Positions 1 to 6,321 of a stretch of DNA of 18,415 nt are shown piece after piece. Origin of the DNA: an uncultured Gammaproteobacteria bacterium (GTDB taxonomy: Bacteria; Pseudomonadota; Gammaproteobacteria; Rariloculales; Rariloculaceae); NCBI GenBank assembly GCA_946887385.1, contig CAMPKU010000063.1, positions 1 through 18,415 of the forward strand, written 5' to 3'. Under the pieces are notes generated by a model, which did not search any database, was not told the DNA's origin, and saw only the letters and a program-made list of their open reading frames with translations. The translations under genes and the position numbers were made by a program. Numbering within the stretch: the first letter of the stretch is position 1; every line of letters begins with the position of its first letter.

Positions 1-157
1 GCGTGTCATAGCGCACCGCGCTCGGATCCTTCTTCGGGTCGGCGTTATAGACGCCGTCGACGCTCGTGCCCTTGAGCAGCGCGTCGCACTTCATCTCGGC
101 GGCACGCAGCGCGGCACCGCTGTCGGTGGTGAAATAGGGCGCGCCGAGCGCCGTCGG
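1..157 (-). pseudogene. pyrH: UMP kinase fragment (PyrH), cut at both ends
   Basis: The minus strand from 157 down to the window edge is open for 52 codons and encodes a recognisable internal piece of UMP kinase, the enzyme that phosphorylates UMP to UDP. It begins [20 protein letters not shown] and continues with [18 protein letters not shown]. The FTTD segment and the LKGT-VDGVY-ADPKKDP segment are conserved in the nucleotide-binding half of PyrH, at about residues 140-195 of a protein of about 240. Just upstream in frame (158-160) is a TAA stop formed by the palindromic repeat, so the first 140 or so residues are missing. The other end leaves the window. The wording [19 protein letters not shown] resembles alphaproteobacterial PyrH from memory. 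Because pyrH is normally essential, this is either a decayed extra copy, a transferred fragment or an assembly junction. Confidence 0.8.
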
Positions 158-158
158 T

Positions 159-229
159 TAAGAGGGGACTAATTTTTTTTCCGCGCTTCGCGGAAAATAA
201 ATCCGTCCCCTCTTAGGCGTCAAACGCCT
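159..229. repeat. Palindromic repeat element (MITE/REP-like)
   Basis: The outer arms TAAGAGGGGAC (159-169) and GTCCCCTCTTA (205-215) are a perfect 11-base inverted repeat. Inside lies a perfect hairpin, TTTTCCGCG (177-185), loop CTT, CGCGGAAAA (189-197). A second hairpin, AGGCGT (215-220), loop CAA, ACGCCT (224-229), abuts the right arm. The AT-rich core stands out from the GC-rich surroundings. The GGGGAC-GGATTTATTTTCC wording resembles short dispersed palindromes often seen in proteobacterial genomes near REP-associated Y1 transposases; this is a recollection, not a search result. No transposase is encoded here, so any mobility would be in trans. It separates the pyrH fragment from the 3' end of the methyltransferase gene. 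Neither strand has a hairpin followed by a T run, so I do not call it a terminator. Confidence 0.75.
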
Positions 230-230
230 C

Positions 231-950
231 TTAACGGCTGAACGAGACCTCCCGGCCGCTCGCCGACACGCCCATGATCCCGTAGCCGACGGCCCGCAGC
301 CGCTCGATGATCGCGGCGGTTTTTGCCACGCCTATCCCGGCGAAGCGATGATGAAACTCCACTAGCACTTGCGTGGGCATGGGATCGAGCGCAAGCGCGG
401 ATTCGAGCACAGCGTACTCGGCGCCTTCGATATCCATTTTGAGCAGGTCGAGGCGCGTGTGGCCCAGCGATTGCATCGCCGTCGCCACGGTAACCGCGGG
501 AACTCCGATCCCGTGATTGCGGGCCGCATCCTCCGGCACGAGCGTGTACATCACGTGGTCGAGCGTGCCGTCCTTTTTCACGCGCGGGTACAGCGTCATC
601 GTGCCGTCGGCGTCCGTGACAGCCCAAGGATGAAAGTGAAATCGGGCGGGGAGGGTCTTGGCGGCGAGCCAGGTGCCCGTCGAAGGCGTGGGATCGAACG
701 CGTGCACTTCGCAGCCCACGTCTGCGATGAGGCCCAAGTCGAGGTCGATGTTGTCGCCGACGCCGAGCGAATACACCGTGCTATCGCGGTTTAGCAGCGC
801 CGTGTTGATCCGCCAGTCGCCATAGGGCGCGGTGGGAACGCGCACGTCTTCCCGCAGCCAAAGCTCCTTCCCGGACAGGCGTTTGAAAAGAAGTTTGGCT
901 TTCTTGTACGGGGGGCTCTTCTCGACGCGCTTCCAGAGTGGATTCGCCAT
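231..950 (-). CDS. FkbM-family SAM-dependent methyltransferase
   Basis: Encodes about 239 residues. A Rossmann-type SAM-binding segment, SLGVGDNIDLDLGLIADVGC (61-80), is followed by an acidic strand (EVHAFDPTPS, 81-90) and the signature LLKMDIEGAEYAVLES (169-184), typical of FkbM/Methyltransf_21 proteins. Family members methylate hydroxyl groups of sugars, polyketides or other small molecules, but the substrate cannot be read from sequence. The ATG at 950 (MANPLWKRVEK) is chosen because the basic helical start fits the family and a GGGAG lies 11 bases upstream. Alternatives are the ATG at 998 or 1061, or the GTG at 1073, giving up to 280 residues; the extra N-terminus looks unstructured. The TAA stop (231-233) touches the palindromic repeat, but the ending GREVSFSR looks natural. 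It is divergent from the efflux operon and not obviously connected to it. Confidence 0.85.
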   Translation of the reverse strand: MANPLWKRVEKSPPYKKAKLLFKRLSGKELWLREDVRVPTAPYGDWRINTALLNRDSTVYSLGVGDNIDLDLGLIADVGCEVHAFDPTPSTGTWLAAKTLPARFHFHPWAVTDADGTMTLYPRVKKDGTLDHVMYTLVPEDAARNHGIGVPAVTVATAMQSLGHTRLDLLKMDIEGAEYAVLESALALDPMPTQVLVEFHHRFAGIGVAKTAAIIERLRAVGYGIMGVSASGREVSFSR

Positions 951-1208
951 GCGGCGTGCGGCTCCCGTGGGATGAGCGGCGTACGGTAACACAAGCATTT
1001 TCGCCGGCTCGCCGCCGCCCTCGCCCGAAACCTGACATCCGGTGTCATGCCCGCAGGCCATTCTGACGCGCACCGTCTCGAAAGCGGGTGGTCGATACCG
1101 GTATCATAGGCGGCACCGTCGGCGTCTCGGCCGTCGCCTCGTGCCGATGCCGGCGCACCAACCGTAGTAGGACCGCGTCGCCGTCCAATCCTGAAGGGAG
1201 TCTGTCAC

Positions 1209-2378
1209 GTGCCACTACAACGACATCGCTGCTTTGCGCGGCGCGGTCTCGGTTTTTTCTCGCTGATCGCCGGGCTCGGACTGGCTGCGTGCGGCGCTCC
1301 GCCCGCCGCGCCCTTGCCGCCGCCGGCCGAGGTCGGCGTGGTGGACGTGCATCCGAGGGCGTTGCCGCTCGTGCTCGAGTACCCGGCCCAGCTCAAGGGT
1401 GTGCGTGAGGTCGAAGTACGGGCGCGCGTGTCGGGCATCTTGCTCGAGCGCCGTTACGACGAAGGCGCGCGCGTCGAGGCCGGTGACCTGCTGTTCCGCA
1501 TCGATCCCGATGCGTTTCGCGCCGAGGCCGCCCGCGCCCGGGCGGCGCTCGCGGTCGAGGAGGCTAATCTTGGGCAAGCGCGGCGCGAGCGCGACCGCAT
1601 TGTGCCGCTCTACGAGCAAAAGCTCGCGAGCCTGCGCGACCGCGATACGGCACTCGCAGCGTTCGAGAGTGCCGAAGCCGCGGTTGCGGCGGTGCGTGCC
1701 GCACTGCGCACGGCCGAGCTCCAGCTGTCGTACACGGAGGTGCGCGCGCCGATCTCGGGCCTCACGAGCCGCGAGGTGCGCTCGGAGGGAAGCCTGGTCA
1801 CGGCCGGCACCGAGTCGAGCCTGCTCACTTATATCGTGCAGGCAGACCGGCTGTACGTCGATGTTGCCGTAGCCGACACCGATGCCGAGCTCATTCGCGC
1901 GGCGCTCGATACGGACAAGGCCGGGCGCGTCGGCGTGAGCGTCATGGACGCGCGCGGCCAGCCGCTGGCGGCCATGGGCACGATCGAGTTCATCTCACCG
2001 CGCGTCGACGATGCCACGGGCACCGTCGCGATCCGCGCCGTGCTCGACAATCCCAACGGCGTCGTGCCCGGGCGAATCGTGCGTGCGCGCATCGAGGGCG
2101 TTACCGTCGAAGACTCGCTCGTGATTCCAAAGCGCGCGGTCATGCACGGTGCGCAAGGCGCGTACGTTTGGACGGTGGACGGCAACGGCGTAGCCGCTCC
2201 GGCGCCCGTGGAGCTCGGTGCCCTATCCGGGAACGACGTGGCCGTCACCGCCGGGCTCATGCCGGGCGCGCGCGTCGTCGTCGACGGCATACTCAAGGTG
2301 GTGCCTGGCGTGCCCGTCAACGCGGTGCCGGTCGCAGAGGTCGCGGCCCGAAATAGCGAGCCGAGCAGCGTCCCGTGA
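1209..2378 (+). CDS. RND efflux periplasmic adaptor lipoprotein (AcrA/MexA type)
   Basis: A membrane fusion protein of 389 residues that links an inner-membrane RND pump to an outer-membrane channel. The signal peptide ends in a lipobox, LAAC, with the acylated Cys at residue 28. A barrel-sandwich/lipoyl half-motif follows (VRARVSGILLERRYDEGARV, about 71-90), then an Ala/Arg/Glu-rich coiled hairpin (about 102-172), the second lipoyl half (LSYTEVRAPISGLTSREV), a beta-barrel domain and a membrane-proximal domain (VIPKRAVMHGAQGAYVW). The start is GTG at 1209, supported by GAAGGGAG (1193-1200) eight bases upstream; the lipobox position fits this start. The stop codon overlaps the pump start in a GTGA, so the two are translationally coupled. 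No regulator gene lies upstream within the window. Confidence 0.95.
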   Translation: MPLQRHRCFARRGLGFFSLIAGLGLAACGAPPAAPLPPPAEVGVVDVHPRALPLVLEYPAQLKGVREVEVRARVSGILLERRYDEGARVEAGDLLFRIDPDAFRAEAARARAALAVEEANLGQARRERDRIVPLYEQKLASLRDRDTALAAFESAEAAVAAVRAALRTAELQLSYTEVRAPISGLTSREVRSEGSLVTAGTESSLLTYIVQADRLYVDVAVADTDAELIRAALDTDKAGRVGVSVMDARGQPLAAMGTIEFISPRVDDATGTVAIRAVLDNPNGVVPGRIVRARIEGVTVEDSLVIPKRAVMHGAQGAYVWTVDGNGVAAPAPVELGALSGNDVAVTAGLMPGARVVVDGILKVVPGVPVNAVPVAEVAARNSEPSSVP

Positions 2379-5300
2379 TTTCGAACTTCTTCATCGACCG
2401 CCCGTTATTCGCGACGGTGGTGTCGGCATTCATCGTGATCGCCGGCCTCGCGGCGTTTCGCGAGCTGCCGGTGGCGATGTACCCGAACGTCGCGCCGCCG
2501 CAGATCGCGGTCACCACCGTCTATCCCGGCGCGAGCGCGGAAGTCATCGCCGAGACGGTCGCGGCGCCGCTCGAGCAAGCCTTGAACGGCGTCGAGGACA
2601 TGCTCTACATGCTCTCGGGCAGCTCGTCGACGGCGAGCTCGCTGACGATCGCTTTAACGTTTGCGGTGGGCACCGACCCCGACATTGCGCTCGTGAACGT
2701 GCAAAACCGCGTGCAAAGCGCGGTTCAGCTTCTGCCCGAAGAGGTTAGGCGGCAAGGCGTCTCCATCCAAAAAGCGCTGCCGAGCTTTCTCATGATCCTG
2801 TCGTTCGACTCCCCGGACGGCCGCTACGACGAGCTGTTCGTCTCGAACTACGCCAGCTTGAACATCATCGACGAGCTCCGGCGCATCCAGGGCGTAGGTA
2901 ACGTGCAGGTCTTCGGCGCGCGCGATTACTCGATTCGCATTTGGCTGCGGCCGGACAAGCTCACCGAGCTTGGGCTCACGCCGGCCGATGTTGCAGCCGC
3001 CGTGCGCGAGCAGAATGCTCAGTCCGCGGCCGGCCGTCTCGGCGACGAGCCCACCACGGAGCTCATCGACCTCACGCTCACCGTCACCACGCAATCGCGC
3101 CTCTCGGATCCGGAGCAGTTCGAGCGCATCGTGCTGCGCGCCGGCGACAACGGCGAGGTGGTGCGCCTCAAGGACGTGGCGCGTGTCGAGCTCGGCGCGC
3201 GCGACTACGGGTTTTCGCTCTCGCGCCAGGGCCGGCCCGTGATCGGCGCGGCGCTACAGCTCGCGCCCGACGCGAATGCGCTCGAGTCCGCGGCGGCCGT
3301 GTACGCGAAGATGGCCGAGCTCGAGCCGAGCTTTCCGGAGGGGCTCGAGTGGTCGATTCCGTACGACACGAGCAACTACGTGCGCACGTCGATGCGCGAG
3401 GTGGCGCTCACATTCGTCGAAGCGCTGATCCTCGTGTTCTTCGTCGTGTGGCTGTTCCTCTACAACTTGCGCGCCACGACGATCCCGTCCGTCGCGGTGC
3501 CGGTTTCGCTGGTCGGTACCTTCGCCGGCATGTACCTGCTCGGCTTTTCGATCAATTCGCTGACGCTGTTCGGCATGGTGCTCGCCATCGGTATTGTTGT
3601 TGATGACGCCATCGTGGTGCTCGAGAACGTCGAGCGGCACATGCGCGACGAGCACGTAAGCGCACGCGATGCCACGCGCCGCGCCATGGCCGAGGTTAGC
3701 CGGCCCGTGATCGCGATCGTGCTCGTGCTGAACGCCGTGTTCTTGCCGGTCGCATTCTTGGGCGGGCTCGTCGGCGAGATGTATCGCCAGTTCGCTATCA
3801 CGATTGCCGTATCCGTCACGATCTCGGGCTTCGTTGCGCTCACGCTCACGCCCGCGATGTGCGCCAAGCTGCTGAAGACGGGCGAGGTCGAGCCCACCGG
3901 ATTGCTGGCGCGCTTCGACCGAGGCTTCATGCGCGTCACCCGCGCCTATACGGGCGGCGTGCGCTGGGTGCTGGGCCACGGCGTCGTCGCCGTCGCGGCG
4001 CTGGCGGCCATGGCCGTCGCCACCTGGTGGCTCGAGAGCCGCGTCCCCAGCGAGCTGGCGCCGAACGAGGATCAGGGCTACGTGCTCGCCATCGCCGCGC
4101 TGCCGCCGGCCGCGTCGCTGCAGCGCACCCAAGCCGCTCTCGACCAGCTCGACCAGGCCTCGTTCGCGCATCCGGCATTTTTCGACAACATCACCGTCGC
4201 GGGCTTCGACGTGCAGACGGGCGGCCAACGCAGCAACTCGGGCGTGAGCTTCGTGCTGCTTACAGACTGGGCGGAGCGCCGCGAGCCTGGGCTTTCGGCC
4301 CAAGCCGTCGCTGGCGCGCTGATGGGAGCGGGGGCCGCGATCAGGGACGCGTTCGTGTTCTCGCTGTCACCGCCCGCGATCGAAGGCATGTCGAACGTCG
4401 GCGGGTTGGAGGGCTTCGTGCAGTCGCGCTCGAACGACTACGCGGCCCTCGAGCTAGCCACCCAGGCCCTCGTGGCCGCGGCGGCCCAGCGCCCCGAGTT
4501 CATGGGCCCCGATGGCAGCGCCAGCCTCGCCACGACGTTTTCGGCGCAAGTGCCGCGCATGAACGTGGATATCGACGTCGAGAAGGCGAAGCTGCTCGAC
4601 GTCAGCCTCAACGACGTGAACGTCACGCTCCAAAGCACGTTCGGCGCCTTTTACGTGAACGACTTCAATCGTCAAGGGCGCGTGTATCGCGTGCAGATGC
4701 AGTCGGATGCGAAGTTCCGCGCGCATCCGGAGGACATCCGCGACGTTTCCGTGCGCTCGGCCGACGGCGCAATGATTCCGCTCACGGCGATCGCCACGGT
4801 GAACCAGATCACGGGTCCGGACTTCATCGAGCGCTTCAACCTGTTTCCGTCGGCGCGGCTGTCGGGCGATCCCGCGCCGGGCTACAGCTCGGGGCAAGCG
4901 CTCGCCGCCATGGAGGAAGTCGCGGCCGAGGTGCTGCCCGACGGCTACACGCTCGCATGGTCCGGCCAGTCGTATCAGGAGAAGACCAGCAGCCAGAACA
5001 CCGCCGGAATTTTCGGGCTCGCCGTGCTCATGGTGTTCCTGATTCTCGCGGCGCAATACGAGCGGATCACGCTGCCGTTCGCCGTCATCCTTGCCGTGCC
5101 GTTCGCCGTGTTCGGCGCATTCCTCGCCGTGTGGGTGCGTGGTCTTTACAACGATCTGTACTTGCAGATCGGTCTCGTCACGCTCGTGGGGCTGGCCGCG
5201 AAGAACGCCATCCTGATCGTCGAGTTTGCGGCGCATATGCACCGCGAAGGCGGCATGTCGCTGCGCGACGCCGCCGTCGAGGCGGCGCGGCTCAGGTTCC

Positions 5301-5527
5301 GGCCGATCGTCATGACGTCGCTCGCGTTCATTCTGGGCGTGGTGCCGCTCGCGATCTCCACGGGTGCAGGCGCCGCGAGCCGGCACTCGATCGGCACCGG
5401 CGTCATCGGCGGCATGCTCGCGGCCACCTTCATCGCCGTGCTGTTCATTCCGCTGTTCTTCGTCTGGACATCGCAGATCGGTGACGCGCTGCGGCGCCGG
5501 TTCGGCGGAGGCGCCGAGCCGTCCTAA
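2375..5527 (+). CDS. RND multidrug efflux pump, HAE1 family (AcrB/MexB type)
   Basis: At 1050 residues this matches the length of AcrB-type proton/drug antiporters. It starts MISNFFIDRPLFATVVS, the standard first transmembrane helix of HAE1 pumps. The proton-relay aspartates of TM4 are present (GIVVDDAIVVLENVERH, D410-D411), as is the TM10 lysine (GLAAKNAILIVEF, K943). Both large periplasmic loops, with porter and docking repeats, are intact, as is the helix after TM6. The start is GTG at 2375, overlapping the adaptor stop by four bases (GTGA). HAE1 pumps export amphipathic drugs, dyes, bile salts or solvents in general; the actual substrate cannot be predicted. No TolC/OprM-like channel gene follows, so the complex presumably borrows one encoded elsewhere. 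All key residues are in place, so it should be functional. Confidence 0.96.
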   Translation: MISNFFIDRPLFATVVSAFIVIAGLAAFRELPVAMYPNVAPPQIAVTTVYPGASAEVIAETVAAPLEQALNGVEDMLYMLSGSSSTASSLTIALTFAVGTDPDIALVNVQNRVQSAVQLLPEEVRRQGVSIQKALPSFLMILSFDSPDGRYDELFVSNYASLNIIDELRRIQGVGNVQVFGARDYSIRIWLRPDKLTELGLTPADVAAAVREQNAQSAAGRLGDEPTTELIDLTLTVTTQSRLSDPEQFERIVLRAGDNGEVVRLKDVARVELGARDYGFSLSRQGRPVIGAALQLAPDANALESAAAVYAKMAELEPSFPEGLEWSIPYDTSNYVRTSMREVALTFVEALILVFFVVWLFLYNLRATTIPSVAVPVSLVGTFAGMYLLGFSINSLTLFGMVLAIGIVVDDAIVVLENVERHMRDEHVSARDATRRAMAEVSRPVIAIVLVLNAVFLPVAFLGGLVGEMYRQFAITIAVSVTISGFVALTLTPAMCAKLLKTGEVEPTGLLARFDRGFMRVTRAYTGGVRWVLGHGVVAVAALAAMAVATWWLESRVPSELAPNEDQGYVLAIAALPPAASLQRTQAALDQLDQASFAHPAFFDNITVAGFDVQTGGQRSNSGVSFVLLTDWAERREPGLSAQAVAGALMGAGAAIRDAFVFSLSPPAIEGMSNVGGLEGFVQSRSNDYAALELATQALVAAAAQRPEFMGPDGSASLATTFSAQVPRMNVDIDVEKAKLLDVSLNDVNVTLQSTFGAFYVNDFNRQGRVYRVQMQSDAKFRAHPEDIRDVSVRSADGAMIPLTAIATVNQITGPDFIERFNLFPSARLSGDPAPGYSSGQALAAMEEVAAEVLPDGYTLAWSGQSYQEKTSSQNTAGIFGLAVLMVFLILAAQYERITLPFAVILAVPFAVFGAFLAVWVRGLYNDLYLQIGLVTLVGLAAKNAILIVEFAAHMHREGGMSLRDAAVEAARLRFRPIVMTSLAFILGVVPLAISTGAGAASRHSIGTGVIGGMLAATFIAVLFIPLFFVWTSQIGDALRRRFGGGAEPS

Positions 5528-5568
5528 CAGGCAGCTTGTTAGCCGCTACACAGCGAAGAGCGCGAAGA

Positions 5569-6006
5569 TTACGGTTCGTGTATGTGGTCGACCAGCGGGT
5601 TCTCGACGACCACGCTTCCGTAGCGCTGTCCGTGCGACAAGTCCTCAGAGTAAAGAACGCTTGCGCCCGCGGTGTGCGCTGCTTGAACGATCAGCGCATC
5701 CCAAAACGAGATGCCATACCGCTCCATGAAGTCGAGCGCCTCGAGAACAGCGGCGCCGTCGTTCACTACGACGTGCCAGCTCAAATAATCGGCGACCATT
5801 TCTTGGATCGTCTTTGCCGGCAGCGGTGTAGCGACTTTGCGCCGCAAGTTCACGGCGAGCTCCTGAAGAACCTGCGTGCTGATAGCACCGGTTCGCTCTT
5901 GCCACAACTGCGCCAACAGCGCCTTGGCGCGCTGATGCTTCGCGCCGGCCGTGGAGTCGTGCGCGTACATCAAGATGTTGGTGTCGACAAAGAGCCTATC
6001 GGTCAT
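5569..6006 (-). CDS. vapC: PIN-domain toxin (VapC type)
   Basis: A 145-residue PIN-domain protein, the usual VapC length. The four acidic positions expected of the nuclease centre are visible: D8 in LFVDTNILMYAHD, E49 in ISTQVLQEL, D103 in ISFWDALIV and D122 in LYSEDLSHG. VapC toxins cleave tRNA or rRNA at specific sites and stop translation when the antitoxin is lost. The ATG at 6006 overlaps the end of the antitoxin gene by 11 bases, the usual arrangement for coupled translation. The next gene on the other side, the efflux pump, converges on it with a gap of about 40 bases. Local G+C is visibly lower than in the flanking genes, consistent with acquisition of the cassette. Confidence 0.93.
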   Translation of the reverse strand: MTDRLFVDTNILMYAHDSTAGAKHQRAKALLAQLWQERTGAISTQVLQELAVNLRRKVATPLPAKTIQEMVADYLSWHVVVNDGAAVLEALDFMERYGISFWDALIVQAAHTAGASVLYSEDLSHGQRYGSVVVENPLVDHIHEP

Positions 6007-6232
6007 GCAGCTCGTCGCGCGCCGTCGGCGGAGCCCACTTCAGGTCGAACCCTCGATGCAGCCGCGCTAACGCCCGCCGTTGCGCTTTGTCGAACGCCTT
6101 GCGCTCACGAACCAGCGACTCCAGCCGCTCCGTCACCAAGGCGTTGACTGAGCGGCCTTCTTCTGCGGCGATAATGCGAGCCTCTCGCAGGAGGTCGACG
6201 TCTAGCTTCAGTGTGATATTGGTTCTGGCCAT
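5996..6232 (-). CDS. Ribbon-helix-helix antitoxin (VapB-like)
   Basis: A 78-residue protein directly upstream of and overlapping the PIN toxin. The N-terminus, RTNITLKLDVDLLREARIIA, is a beta strand followed by a helix, and GRSVNALVTERLESLVRER completes a ribbon-helix-helix DNA-binding fold. The charged C-terminal third (about 45-78) is the likely toxin-binding tail. The pair should autorepress by binding the dyad at 6251-6261. The start at ATG 6232 has only a weak Shine-Dalgarno (CTGGG), but the predicted transcript begins about 22 bases upstream. The order antitoxin then toxin and the 11-base overlap support one two-gene unit independent of the receptor gene upstream. The exact antitoxin family name (VapB, CopG-like or another) is uncertain. 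Confidence 0.88.
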   Translation of the reverse strand: MARTNITLKLDVDLLREARIIAAEEGRSVNALVTERLESLVRERKAFDKAQRRALARLHRGFDLKWAPPTARDELHDR

Positions 6233-6238
6233 AACCCA

Positions 6239-6263
6239 GCACGATACTCACGTGCTGCACGAT
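6239..6263. promoter_or_regulatory. Putative autoregulatory operator of the toxin-antitoxin operon
   Basis: The palindrome CGTGC-T-GCACG (6251-6261) lies at the predicted transcription start, next to the -10 box. GCACGAT occurs twice as a direct repeat (6239-6245 and 6257-6263). Ribbon-helix-helix antitoxins typically bind such short repeated or dyad sites over their own promoter. The assignment rests on position plus symmetry. Confidence 0.45.
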
Positions 6264-6290
6264 TATGCGTGCCCGCACAGCAAGCGTCAA
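6262..6290 (-). promoter_or_regulatory. Sigma70-like promoter of the toxin-antitoxin operon
   Basis: Read on the minus strand, TTGACG (6285-6290) and CATAAT (6262-6267) each match the consensus at five of six positions and are exactly 17 bases apart. They lie 30-58 bases upstream of the antitoxin start, in the gap after the receptor gene, so the cassette has its own promoter. Confidence 0.7.
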
Positions 6291-6321
6291 TCTGCCGTCT
6301 CGTTGCGCAAAACTGACATCC

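Noticed and set aside
177..197. Hairpin in the palindromic element as an intrinsic terminator for the methyltransferase gene
   Set aside because: On the minus strand the stem is followed by an A run rather than a T run, and on the plus strand the T run precedes the stem.
1094..1105. Perfect 12-base palindrome GATACCGGTATC upstream of the efflux operon
   Set aside because: It could be an operator, but four to five such perfect 12-base palindromes are expected by chance in a window this long, and no regulator gene is adjacent.
3859..5484. Long plus-strand open frame (541 codons) inside the efflux pump gene
   Set aside because: An Arg/Ala-rich shadow frame; the pump frame carries all conserved RND motifs over the same bases.
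5524..5542. Inverted repeat CTAACA / TGTTAG at the end of the pump gene as a terminator
   Set aside because: The stem is only 6 bp and AT-rich, and no T run follows on either strand.
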